Made by a program: the position numbers and the translations under genes. A DNA stretch of 64,000 bases from positions 1 to 64,000 of the forward strand of contig JAPLDP010000034.1 of assembly GCA_026391695.1 (NCBI GenBank), written 5' to 3'. This document shows positions 16,477 through 25,030 of the stretch, in pieces. This stretch comes from Bacteroidota bacterium (GTDB lineage Bacteria; Bacteroidota; Bacteroidia; Bacteroidales; JAGONC01). The notes beneath the pieces were generated by a model. It was given only the letters and a program-made list of their open reading frames with translations. It was not told where the DNA came from and made no database searches. Numbering within the stretch: position 1 is the first letter of the stretch; each line of letters opens with the position of its first letter.

Positions 16477-17184
16477 AATTTTAGTATTTAAGATGTGACT
16501 TAAAAGGATTGTTATAATTTAATGCATTCTAATAATTGCATAAACGCATAGAGCTTATTTCACCAATAAATGAATACTTTCTATACTTCCATAAAAGTAC
16601 AAAATTTATGTACGTTTTCCAAATGCATGACGAAAGACTTATCATTCTCTCTTCTGATCTATGAACAGAAATACTCATATAGAGTGTTTTTCTGGAAGTT
16701 TTTGAATTGGGAATTTAAAAATATTTGCTAACAATGATAGTAGTTGTCGATATGATCAGGGCTTGATTCCGGAACGGTCCAGCGTAAAATGCTATCACTC
16801 TTTGCCTGGCCCAGTATCTCTGTAGTTGGTGAAAGGCCATCACTTGACTATGTGTCGAAGGCTCACCATGACGAAAAATGGATAGTATAATATTATTTTG
16901 TATTAATCATTTATTTAATATTGCATTAAATTTTTTTCATTCATAAAGGCTGTTATTGATTTCTTGGATAAAATGTTTTAACTTTAAGCGAATTTTTCTC
17001 CTCAAACCGGGTCACATTTTTTAAAACTATGGATTAACAGTAAATAGGTTGATGATGTTAAAATAGTAACATTCAAACCATTTATCAGTATAATACTGTA
17101 AACATTAATTCGTTTTAGCTGTTACATTATGGTTTGTGATTCTTTATAAACAGTTGTTTGTGGACAAATAAATAGTTATCGTGT
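16477..17184. other. Long non-coding gap between divergent accessory genes
   Basis: About 700 bases, A/T-rich. I see no gene, no attC-like element and no convincing RNA. It must contain the promoters for the minus-strand gene starting at 16476 and the plus-strand gene starting at 17185. A short G/C-richer patch at 16760-16870 has no readable product. Confidence 0.5.
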
Positions 17185-17442
17185 ATGTATAAGAAAGAGA
17201 GATTTAGAACAGACTTCTTATTTCCAGCTCCATCATTTTTTAAAGGATTGGCAAGCATTTTTAATGTACCGGGTAATTATTATGACTTTAATTATTCCCA
17301 ATCTAATGAAGAAGCCGATTATAAGGCATTAAAGACAGATTGGTCTATTATTGGTCAAGATATCAGGAACGCCGTTGATAATATGGGCCAGCAAACAACC
17401 TTAAAAAAAGATAAGCAGTTAGAACTTAATTTTAATGAATAG
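17185..17442 (+). CDS. Small protein paired with a DUF2335 membrane protein
   Basis: 85 residues, soluble. PAPSFFKGLASIFNVPGNYY, then NEEADYKALKTDWSIIGQDI. Similar short proteins often sit just before DUF2335 genes, a recollection that I could not check. It overlaps the next gene by eight bases (ATGAATAG), so they are translationally coupled. Function unknown. It is the only plus-strand pair in the accessory region. Confidence 0.7.
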   Translation: MYKKERFRTDFLFPAPSFFKGLASIFNVPGNYYDFNYSQSNEEADYKALKTDWSIIGQDIRNAVDNMGQQTTLKKDKQLELNFNE

Positions 17443-17971
17443 TAATATCGAAGCAGATAAAGACGACAATAAAAAGAAAATACAAAAGAAAGCCGTCCAT
17501 AAACAACCATCATCTAAGGCGATCCCCGAGGAAATAAGAGATTTTTTGGAGAAATTACCAGAAGAGAAACGCTTTGAAATTATGCAAGCCTATGCTGCAA
17601 AGCTTTCTATTATTGAAAAATCTATAATTTTTAGTGGCCCTTTACCGCCTGCTGCAATTTTAAAGGAATATAATGAAATCATTCCTAATGGAGCAGAAAG
17701 AATAATGAAAATGGCTGAAAAACAGTCTGATCATAGAATCGATATTGAAAAACATGCAATAAAAGAGCAATTTAAACAAAGCGGCATAGGACAGAAATTT
17801 GGATTTATTATAAGTATCTTAGGACTCGTACTTGCCTCTCTTTTAGCTTATTTTGGACATGATATAATTGCAGGTATATTCGGAACCACAACAATCCTTG
17901 GGCTGGTGACAGTATTCGTAATCGGGAAAAAACGACAAAAAAGCGAGCTAAAAGAAAAAGATGTTGATTAA
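17435..17971 (+). CDS. DUF2335 membrane protein
   Basis: 178 residues. A lysine-rich N-terminus precedes the family block SGPLPPAAILKEYNEIIPNG and AERIMKMAEKQSDHR, then two C-terminal membrane helices (about 128-145 and 148-166). DUF2335 proteins are small membrane proteins, frequent in accessory and prophage-like DNA, with no established role. Overlapping translation with the upstream gene suggests they act together. Immediately downstream lies a decayed recombinase tail. Confidence 0.8.
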   Translation: MNSNIEADKDDNKKKIQKKAVHKQPSSKAIPEEIRDFLEKLPEEKRFEIMQAYAAKLSIIEKSIIFSGPLPPAAILKEYNEIIPNGAERIMKMAEKQSDHRIDIEKHAIKEQFKQSGIGQKFGFIISILGLVLASLLAYFGHDIIAGIFGTTTILGLVTVFVIGKKRQKSELKEKDVD

Positions 17972-17977
17972 AAATAT

Positions 17978-18016
17978 TACAGATCATTCTATTTCTTTAT
18001 CTCTTGAATCTTTATT
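17978..18016 (-). pseudogene. Second tyrosine-recombinase tail remnant
   Basis: The 17976-18016 stretch is about 85% identical by eye to 13098-13140, the end of the recombinase remnant. On the minus strand it reads KIKIQEIKK followed by TAG. Only this C-terminal scrap survives. It lies ~115 bases beyond the true ccsA stop codon, the same order as the pair at 13.1-13.5 kb. Confidence 0.55.
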
Positions 18017-18120
18017 TTCCCCAGCTAGTGCGAGTCCCGCTTTTGCGGGAAAGCGTGTTTGATATCAACATATTGGAAACGTAGCAAGCGTCACAGACTC
18101 GCTAGCATTGGTGACAAGCG
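18017..18120. repeat. Short-repeat patch beyond the ccsBA stop codon
   Basis: CCCAGCTAGTGCGAGTCCCG matches the sequence next to the displaced ccsA end (13473 onward). TAGCAAGCGTCACAGACTCG, GCTAGCATTGGTGACAAGCG and CGCTGGCATTGG form overlapping direct and inverted short repeats of a kind common between Bacteroidota genes. No product. Confidence 0.45.
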
Positions 18121-18130
18121 CTGGCATTGG

Positions 18131-21100
18131 TCAGGAAGAAATTTCTTCCTCTTCAGTAATTTCTCCTTTATTCAACCTTCGGTATTGCCGGTATGCCATT
18201 AGTGTGACAATTATAATTATGGCGGCGGCATAATACACAAATGCCGGTACAGGCACAGGATCACCGCTGGCATATGAATGAAGTCCAGACAGATAATAAT
18301 TTACTCCGAAATAGGTCATCAGCACAGAGCTGAAGCTGATAAGGGCGGCAAAATTAAAGGTGAAGGTGCCCCTGAGTCCCGGTATAAGCCTCATGTGTGT
18401 GACGAATGAATAGACTAGCATGGTGATCAGCGCCCATGTCTCCTTGGGATCCCATCCCCAGTAACGGCCCCACGATTCATTGGCCCATACGGCGCCAAGG
18501 AACGTGCCTATGCTTACCAGCACCAGGCCGATCATCAGGTTTATCTCATTTATGTTCGACAACTCTTCGATGGTCAGCTTTATCCTCTTATAGTTCTTTT
18601 CATTCTGAAAGATCATCAGCAGAAGGTTTGTGAAACCAAGGATGGCACCTATAGCCAGAAAGCTGTAGCTGGCCGTTATAACGGCAACATGTATCACCAG
18701 CCAGTAGGATTTGAGAACAGGCACAAGGTTGGTAATTTCAGGATCCATCCAGCTCATGTTGGCGACCATCAGCGTGAGAGAAGCCAATATAGCAGTCACG
18801 GCCAGCGTGATTTTCGACCTTTTGGCAAATATCAATCCCGATAGTACGATACCCCAGCCAATATAGATCATAGTCTCAAATCCATTGCTCCATGGCGCAT
18901 GGCCGGCAACATACCAACGCAATATCAGTCCCAGTGTGTGAAGAATAAAGGCAATGACAATCAGGGCTATCAATATCCGTATGACTGTTTTAAAACGATC
19001 TGCATGACTTAGCATGCTGATGAAAACAAATATCAGCAGTATAAAACCAAGCAGGCTGTAAACAGGAAACAGACGTTTGAAGATATTCAGGTCATTATAA
19101 AGTACTTCACCTTTGACTTTCGATGGTGAAGGGAAGACGGCTTTACCGTACTTTTCCTGATATGACCGGATATCGCTGAGGTTTTGGTTTGGGATATTCC
19201 AGTCACCCGTTTTAATGGCTTCCGTGATAGAGGCGTAATAGCGGGGAAGGAAAGTCTTAATAAGTATCCGTTCTGTCGAATCGAAATCTTTTTCCGCATT
19301 AATATCTGAGTACCAGGTATTATTTAAATCGCCGGGTTTAGGAAATAGCTTCATCATGGAACCGCTGTAGATCATATAACAGATATTAAGCCTTTCGTCC
19401 ACCTTGATGACGTCCTTGTCGAAAGCGTTGCGTAGGGCAGGTTTCTTGTTATAGGCAGCATCCACATACCCTCCAATGAGATATTTACCCATATTTTCCA
19501 TATCAAAGAGATCACTGAAAGTTGCGTACTTCCCGTTAATATCAAGGATGTTTTTTAGCGTGGGGTCAGATATTTTAATCATGGGGACTTTTTGCCACGT
19601 CTCCGGATCGGTGAGCATGCCGAGCATGACCTGGTCGGGATTGAGCCCGTTAATGTCATTTAAGCGACTCACCTTACGGAGGATTTCAGATGCCATCGTA
19701 TTCAACGGTTTAATGCGTCCCTGCTGATCCTGAATCAACAGTTTACCAAAAGCATCTGCATGTTTTTTGGTTACCCCTTTCGTTGGGATTATCCGTTCAT
19801 CCTGTCCGGCAATAGCTTGAACCGACAAACCTGATAGGATAGCTATCAATATGACTGCCGTGATGCCTTTACTTTTTTGCCTGATAGCTGTGCTAAGATT
19901 TATGAGCTGACGAAAGCGGCTTTTTTTACTGAACAGGTTAAGAATGAGCCCTGCTGTCATGAGAAAATAACCTGCATAACTTATATAAGTTCCCCAGAAA
20001 TCATGGTTGACCGACAAAATGGTGCCTTTCTCATCATTATCATACGACGACTGATAAAACCGGTAGCCGCTGTAATTAAGGACGTTATTCATGAATATTC
20101 GTCTCTGTTCTTCCAGGTTTTTACGCTGGTCGATGAGAGTGACCTCGCTCATGAAGGATGAAGGGCTTATGGAGCCGGGGTAACGCTCCAGCTTAAAGTC
20201 ATTGAGTTTGATAGAGAATGGAATGGTGACGGTCTTCTGACCATAAGCTATGGTGAAATCCGCACCATTTATGCTGGTCGTGACCGGCTCGCCAAATGTA
20301 TTCTCGGATGTGTATAGCACAACCTCTTTTGAAAGCCCTTCAAATTCAAGGTTGAATGTGATGGCATCTTTCAGGTTATGCGACTGATCGGCCGGAGCAG
20401 AAATGAGCTTGACTTTCCCTTTTTCCATAAACGACCGGATGACAAAATTCCTGTCATCGAAAGAGTATAGCCTTCTTATGCCAAGAGGATAGGATGCATG
20501 TGCTTCGAGCGTGTCGGTGGTGCTTAGTTCCATGGCCATCTCAACAACAGGTAAAGGGGCCTCAAATGTCAGCGCTCCGTCTTTAAACCTGAATTGAAAG
20601 GCATTTGTATCGCTAGATGGACTATTGAAGAAAAATTTCCGGTCACCAAAAGTGATGCTGTCACCCTGTTTTAAATAAAAGTATTTACGGCCTTGCTGAT
20701 CAATGGTGATAAGCGTGATGATAGGCTCCCCGTTAGGATCTTCTTCAACCGTTTGACCCACGTTGGGAAGATAGTTGACATATTTTACCGTACAGTTTTT
20801 ATCTCCGAACCTGATATTCTCCTTAAAATGGTTGCGTGCCTTTGTGTAAAAAAAGGCTTGTTTATCATGTGATAATACCTGTTCACCATCACGTATGGTG
20901 ACCTGTACATAATGGTCGGAAGTGATGATCTGGTTGGAAGTGGCACCCTCCCTGATTATCATGGTCCCCTCAAAGCTAAAAAATCGTGTGATGGCTCCAC
21001 CGAGAAGGATGATCACAAATGCAAGATGGAAGATCAGAACCAGCCACTTTTTCTTTTGAATAAGCCTGTATTTTAAAATGGTTCCTATCAGGCTGAGCGA

Positions 21101-21271
21101 CAGGATCAAAAGAAGTATTTCCATCCATGTTGCACCGTAAACAAGGCCTTTGGCTACCGTTGTTCCGAAATCATTTTCAATGAAGGTGGCCATGGCAATG
21201 GCCACGACGAAGACCAGGAGAAGTGTCAGGGCAAACTGCATGGAAACGAAGTAGTCGACTATTTTTTTCAT
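18131..21271 (-). CDS. ccsBA: Fused cytochrome c biogenesis protein CcsB-CcsA (System II)
   Basis: 1046 residues. The N-terminal ResB/CcsB part has membrane helices near residues 8-28, 45-65 and 77-97, a large periplasmic domain to about 430, and a helix near 435-455. After a second periplasmic stretch comes the CcsA part with about eight helices and the haem-binding tryptophan-rich motif WGRYWGWDPKETW at about 934-946; conserved His residues occur in APWSNGFETMIY-adjacent and VIHVAVITASYS segments. The protein exports haem and ligates it to apocytochrome c. Fusion is usual in this phylum. Its 3' end was the site of an integration event, as an orphan copy lies at 13311-13470. Confidence 0.95.
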   Translation of the reverse strand: MKKIVDYFVSMQFALTLLLVFVVAIAMATFIENDFGTTVAKGLVYGATWMEILLLILSLSLIGTILKYRLIQKKKWLVLIFHLAFVIILLGGAITRFFSFEGTMIIREGATSNQIITSDHYVQVTIRDGEQVLSHDKQAFFYTKARNHFKENIRFGDKNCTVKYVNYLPNVGQTVEEDPNGEPIITLITIDQQGRKYFYLKQGDSITFGDRKFFFNSPSSDTNAFQFRFKDGALTFEAPLPVVEMAMELSTTDTLEAHASYPLGIRRLYSFDDRNFVIRSFMEKGKVKLISAPADQSHNLKDAITFNLEFEGLSKEVVLYTSENTFGEPVTTSINGADFTIAYGQKTVTIPFSIKLNDFKLERYPGSISPSSFMSEVTLIDQRKNLEEQRRIFMNNVLNYSGYRFYQSSYDNDEKGTILSVNHDFWGTYISYAGYFLMTAGLILNLFSKKSRFRQLINLSTAIRQKSKGITAVILIAILSGLSVQAIAGQDERIIPTKGVTKKHADAFGKLLIQDQQGRIKPLNTMASEILRKVSRLNDINGLNPDQVMLGMLTDPETWQKVPMIKISDPTLKNILDINGKYATFSDLFDMENMGKYLIGGYVDAAYNKKPALRNAFDKDVIKVDERLNICYMIYSGSMMKLFPKPGDLNNTWYSDINAEKDFDSTERILIKTFLPRYYASITEAIKTGDWNIPNQNLSDIRSYQEKYGKAVFPSPSKVKGEVLYNDLNIFKRLFPVYSLLGFILLIFVFISMLSHADRFKTVIRILIALIVIAFILHTLGLILRWYVAGHAPWSNGFETMIYIGWGIVLSGLIFAKRSKITLAVTAILASLTLMVANMSWMDPEITNLVPVLKSYWLVIHVAVITASYSFLAIGAILGFTNLLLMIFQNEKNYKRIKLTIEELSNINEINLMIGLVLVSIGTFLGAVWANESWGRYWGWDPKETWALITMLVYSFVTHMRLIPGLRGTFTFNFAALISFSSVLMTYFGVNYYLSGLHSYASGDPVPVPAFVYYAAAIIIIVTLMAYRQYRRLNKGEITEEEEISS

Positions 21272-21297
21272 TTTATCAGGTTGTTAGTTTTACTCAG

Positions 21298-21348
21298 CCT
21301 CACCCCCCGTCCCCCTCTCCTCCAGGAGAGGGGGTGAAGAGGGTGAGG
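21298..21348. repeat. CCTCACCCCC hairpin repeat, copy 1
   Basis: CCTCACCCCC followed by CCCCCTCTCCTCCAGGAGAG and GGGTGAGG makes a long G/C-rich stem. Copies at 34560 and 62985 share the hairpin; here the tail is reduced to TTCATATCAATTTA. It lies just upstream of the ccsBA start. Confidence 0.7.
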
Positions 21349-21573
21349 TGGTTTAGTTCATATCAATTTAGTGAAAAACCGGAGCGCAAAGATACAAATA
21401 TTTAGCGCTGGTGATATATGATTTACGATATATGTAAAAATGGGATGAGGCTGTCTCAAAAGTGTTTGAAATTTGCTTTCCTGACTTTGTGTTACTTTGA
21501 GTATCTTTTGTGACACTTTGTGGTTTAATTAAATTGTGTTGTTAAGGATCAACTATTTAATTAGATAAATTTA

Positions 21574-21581
21574 TATATTTG
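21574..21581 (+). promoter_or_regulatory. Bacteroidota -7 type promoter box
   Basis: TATATTTG fits the TAnnTTTG -7 consensus of the Bacteroidota primary sigma factor, 51 bases upstream of the ATG at 21632. A -33 TTTG/TTG box is not clear, so confidence is moderate. Confidence 0.4.
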
Positions 21582-21631
21582 TATTTCAGCTTATTGTATT
21601 GTATATTTGTCTAGATATAAATTCAATTCCT

Positions 21632-22753
21632 ATGAAAACAATTTGGATTATCATCACAGGTTTAGTCACTAATTTCTTATTATTAGGATCATTTTACACT
21701 CTCTTTGCGCAAAACCAAGAACAAAACAAACCATCGGATTGCTTAAACGCAGTTAAGCAATTAATTGAACAACTTGAAATTGTTAAAAGAGGACTTGAAA
21801 ATGGCTTCGATTCTCAAGGCTCAGGTAAAAATTCAAAAGATGCGAAAGAATTGGATAAAATCATAAAACAATTACAAGACTTCATAGCTGTAAAGAACTA
21901 TACGAAAAATTGGGGTGGAAGCGCACCCAGAGATCATAAGAAATTTAATGAATGGATGGATAAAATATTAAAAAAACTTGACGGAATTTTAAAAAAGTTT
22001 GACGATGGCTCTGGAAGAGACGGAAAAAAATCACCGGGCGTAGATGAAATTTCTGAGCTAATAAAGAGGATACTTGCTGCTAAGGAGCTGAATAAAGATA
22101 CGATTCATGAGGATGTTGGCGGATTATATAACCGTGAAAAAGTTAAAGAAGAAAAATCAAAAAATGAACGAAAAGTATCAGATAAAAAAGGTAATGATAA
22201 TGTGCAAAAAATTTTCATTGACGGAAGTTTTGGTTATTTTTTCCCAACCTTATCAGAAATCAATGATAGTTACGGAGGAAATATAACAGGTTTGATTGGA
22301 GTCTTTTATTGCCTACCGTACAATTTCTCTTTAGGTTTAGACGGAAGATTTTGGGGATCGAATTATGAAGAATGGATATACTCCGAAATAAAAGCTATAA
22401 GTAAAATCATTGTAATACCGCTAAATGTTAACTGCAACTATAATATCAGTTTGTATAATGAACACTGGTCACCTTATTTTGGAATCGGAACTGGAATTTC
22501 TCTGATAAATTCCACAACCGAATTATCTTACACTGATCCTGCAGGTGGCCATCCAATTATGGACAAAACATCCGAAAACAGAACAAGTTGGGATTTAGAT
22601 GTAATGGCAGGTTTAGATTTTTATTTGAATTCTAAATTGGGAATTACCTTAAACGGAAATTATTTATATATTCCAAATGGAGACAAGGATGATCTCAGTG
22701 GACTTGGCGTGCAGATAGGTATGAAATTCTTTATGCCATGTAAATCAAAATAA
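21632..22753 (+). CDS. Exported protein with charged helical domain and outer-membrane beta-barrel tail
   Basis: 373 residues. The start at 21632 opens a signal peptide (MKTIWIIITGLVTNFLLLG..., cut after LFAQ). Residues 30-195 are strongly charged and helical with many Lys and Glu. From about 200 onward alternate-residue strands (FIDGSFGYFFPTL, NFSLGLDGRFWG, SPYFGIGTGISLI, WDLDVMAGLDFYL, GVQIGMKFFMP) look like an eight-stranded OmpA/OmpW-type barrel. It is probably an outer-membrane protein with a periplasmic helical part. Function unknown. A TAnnTTTG promoter box lies upstream and a terminator hairpin downstream. Confidence 0.75.
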   Translation: MKTIWIIITGLVTNFLLLGSFYTLFAQNQEQNKPSDCLNAVKQLIEQLEIVKRGLENGFDSQGSGKNSKDAKELDKIIKQLQDFIAVKNYTKNWGGSAPRDHKKFNEWMDKILKKLDGILKKFDDGSGRDGKKSPGVDEISELIKRILAAKELNKDTIHEDVGGLYNREKVKEEKSKNERKVSDKKGNDNVQKIFIDGSFGYFFPTLSEINDSYGGNITGLIGVFYCLPYNFSLGLDGRFWGSNYEEWIYSEIKAISKIIVIPLNVNCNYNISLYNEHWSPYFGIGTGISLINSTTELSYTDPAGGHPIMDKTSENRTSWDLDVMAGLDFYLNSKLGITLNGNYLYIPNGDKDDLSGLGVQIGMKFFMPCKSK

Positions 22754-22992
22754 ATTTTTGACACTTATCCATTATTAACAATCACTATGTTAATAGTTGT
22801 TAAGAAAAAAAGGGATGAGCTGTCTACCGATGGTGGTTCAGGCATTCATCGAGATAGGGATAATTTTTCGGCACCAGTGGCACCCTGCTGAGAAACCAGG
22901 TTACCAACAATATGAACAGGCCTGTAAATCCTGCAAGGGAACCTATTCCGATAGAACCGATATTACAATGATGCACAACACTAAGGAATAAA

Positions 22993-23026
22993 AAAGAGGG
23001 TGCCTCACTTTTGAAACACCCTCTTT
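22993..23026. terminator. Bidirectional hairpin between convergent genes
   Basis: AAAGAGGGTG and CACCCTCTTT form a 10-bp stem with flanking A and T runs, 12 bases from the stop codon of the minus-strand TPM gene. It can terminate both that gene and the plus-strand barrel gene. Confidence 0.7.
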
Positions 23027-23038
23027 CCTGGAAAAAGG

Positions 23039-23860
23039 TTACCAGCTTCCGCCGGCGCCACCACCGCCAAAAGAGCCGCCGCCAAAGCCACCGAAACCTC
23101 CACCTCCGCCGAAGCCACCAAAGCCTCCACCTCCTGATGTGAAGTTGTCCCAGCTTCCGTCATGCTGACGACCTTGTCCCATGCTTCCAAGCATGAACAT
23201 GGTAGCCCAGAAAGGCAGGCTGCTTTTACCGACATGATAAGATGACCGCGCACTGCTTCCCCGCATCAATAAAAATACAATGACGATGATAATAATCGGA
23301 ATTAATGCACCTATTGGATATCCTCCGGTTTTTTTCCTGTACTTGGCCTTAGAAAATTCCTTTGCAGCCAGTGACATCAGAACAGAGGTAGCTTTATCCA
23401 GACCCTGGTAGTAATTGTTATTCTTGAATTCCGGGATCATCTCATTTTCTATGATGCGCTTGCTGATAGCATCACCGATGACCGGTTCAAGACCGTAACC
23501 TGTGGCAATAAATACATCTCCCCGGGTGTTGCCCTTTTTAGGCTTAAGCAGTACGACGACACCGTTATTAAAACCTTTTTGCCCGACACCCCATTTTTCA
23601 CCGATCTGATAAGCCAGTGACTGAGGATCATAACCGTATAGGGAGTCCACGATGACAATAGCAATCTGGTTGGATGTGCTGTCACTGAAGCTGACAAGTT
23701 TGTTTTCAAGAGCGTTTATTTCTCCCGGCTGAAGCAATCCTGTATAATCGTTTACCAATCGGGGTGGCTGCGGACGTTTAGGTATATCCTGTGAATGGGA
23801 AACCCCCGGCGATAATAAAAACAAGATGGTAGTGAGAAAAAAGACCAGCGATATTTTCAT
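23039..23860 (-). CDS. TPM-domain protein with Gly-rich tail (YgcG type)
   Basis: 273 residues. Signal peptide to about residue 23 (VSHSQ), TPM domain at about 35-165 (VNDYTGLL, SNQIAIVIVDSL, GKWGVGQKGFNNGVVV-like segment, ATGYGLEPVIGD), a membrane helix at 182-200, and a C-terminal tail made almost only of Gly, Phe and Ser. TPM domains are periplasmic alpha/beta folds; some show phosphatase activity, and in bacteria they accompany LemA. Last gene of a LemA-TPM-TPM operon, 23 bases after the previous one. Probably envelope maintenance; exact role unknown. Confidence 0.85.
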   Translation of the reverse strand: MKISLVFFLTTILFLLSPGVSHSQDIPKRPQPPRLVNDYTGLLQPGEINALENKLVSFSDSTSNQIAIVIVDSLYGYDPQSLAYQIGEKWGVGQKGFNNGVVVLLKPKKGNTRGDVFIATGYGLEPVIGDAISKRIIENEMIPEFKNNNYYQGLDKATSVLMSLAAKEFSKAKYRKKTGGYPIGALIPIIIIVIVFLLMRGSSARSSYHVGKSSLPFWATMFMLGSMGQGRQHDGSWDNFTSGGGGFGGFGGGGGFGGFGGGSFGGGGAGGSW

Positions 23861-23883
23861 GTTACAAAGCGTATGTTATAACC

Positions 23884-24336
23884 TCATTTATTTCCTTTTC
23901 CAAAAGATATATCATCCGACAATTCATTCACATCCTCCTTTTGATACGGGAAATGGCTTTTAAGCTGCTCACCTGCCATGGTGATGCCTTTTATCAGCCC
24001 TTCAGCGAATGCACCAGTGCTGAAATGTTCGAGCATAATCTTTTTGGTACTATCCCAGAAGTCGGCAGGTACCAGAACATTGATCCCAACATCGCCGATG
24101 ATGGCAAATTTATGGGCGGCAATAGCCAGATAAAACAGCACACCATTTCTCTGCTGTGTCTTATGCATACCTATAATCCCAAACAAGTATGAAGCCCGGT
24201 TCAGGACATCACCTTTACAGCGGTTTTCGACGTGTACCCGTATTTCTCCTGATGTTTTTAATTCGGCCTGCCTGATGGCATTTTTAATACTCTCTTTTTC
24301 TGTTGCCGAGAAGAAGTTACGTGCAGTTGTTGCCAT
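23884..24336 (-). CDS. Second TPM-domain protein
   Basis: 150 residues, no signal peptide. The TPM fold is recognisable: IKNAIRQAELKTSGEIRVHV, RNGVLFYLAIAAHKFAIIGD, and GLIKGITMAGEQL. The start at 24336 follows the LemA stop codon by one base, so the genes are co-translated; a longer frame overlapping LemA is not plausible. It is the cytosolic-side or membrane-associated partner commonly found with LemA and an exported TPM protein. Confidence 0.85.
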   Translation of the reverse strand: MATTARNFFSATEKESIKNAIRQAELKTSGEIRVHVENRCKGDVLNRASYLFGIIGMHKTQQRNGVLFYLAIAAHKFAIIGDVGINVLVPADFWDSTKKIMLEHFSTGAFAEGLIKGITMAGEQLKSHFPYQKEDVNELSDDISFGKGNK

Positions 24337-24337
24337 T

Positions 24338-24955
24338 TTAAAACTCGACTTTTGGAGGTTCTTCTGCTCCGGCTTTGGCTTCAAAGTAAGCTTTCTTCTC
24401 AAAACCGAACATGGAAGCAAACATATTTCTGGGGAATCGCCGGACTGACGTGTTGTATTGCTGTGCAACGGTATTGAATTTTTGCCGTTCTACGGTGATC
24501 CGGTTTTCAGTGCCTTCGAGCTGAGCCTGTAACTCTAGAAAATTCTGGTTTGCTTTCAGATCGGGATATTGTTCAACCACAACCATCAGCCTGGATAATG
24601 CCGAACTCAGGTTATCCTGCGCTTGCTGGAACTGTTGCAGCGAGTTGGCATCGAGATTTTCAGGATTTATATTGATGGATGTAGCCTTGGCACGGGCTTC
24701 AATAACCTTGGTGAAGGTTTCCTGCTCATGCTCAGCATATCCTTTAACTGTGCTCACCAGATTCGGTATCAGATCGGCACGCCGCTGGTATACATTTTCC
24801 ACCTGCGCCCACTGCGAATTAACAGCCTCTTCCTGTTTTACAAGATTATTGTAAATACCGGCAATGTACGTGATGAGAAGAAAAATGAATAAGATTAATA
24901 CCCCAATGATACCCCATTTACGATATGAACGGGTTCTGTTTGTGCTTTCTTCCAT
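24338..24955 (-). CDS. lemA: LemA-family membrane protein
   Basis: 205 residues. One N-terminal membrane helix (about 14-33, GIIGVLILFIFLLITYIAG), then a long helical bundle with family signatures YNNLVKQEEAVNSQWAQVEN, QRRADLIPNLV, VKGYAEHE and RFPRNMFA. LemA proteins have a helical periplasmic or cytosolic domain with unsettled function. First gene of an operon with two TPM proteins, a widespread arrangement. Confidence 0.92.
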   Translation of the reverse strand: MEESTNRTRSYRKWGIIGVLILFIFLLITYIAGIYNNLVKQEEAVNSQWAQVENVYQRRADLIPNLVSTVKGYAEHEQETFTKVIEARAKATSININPENLDANSLQQFQQAQDNLSSALSRLMVVVEQYPDLKANQNFLELQAQLEGTENRITVERQKFNTVAQQYNTSVRRFPRNMFASMFGFEKKAYFEAKAGAEEPPKVEF

Positions 24956-25030
24956 TTTCAGATGATTTAATGTTTAACAAATATAGTGTATATATAAGGA
25001 ATGAAGTTATTAAAATGAAATATAAACGAT

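Noticed and set aside
22797-22991. 64-codon plus-strand frame downstream of the barrel protein
   Set aside because: No homology pattern or start signal, and it runs into the terminator hairpin.
23005-23253. Ala/Val/Glu-rich minus-strand frame
   Set aside because: It is the shifted reading of the Gly-rich tail of the TPM protein; an artefact of codon composition.
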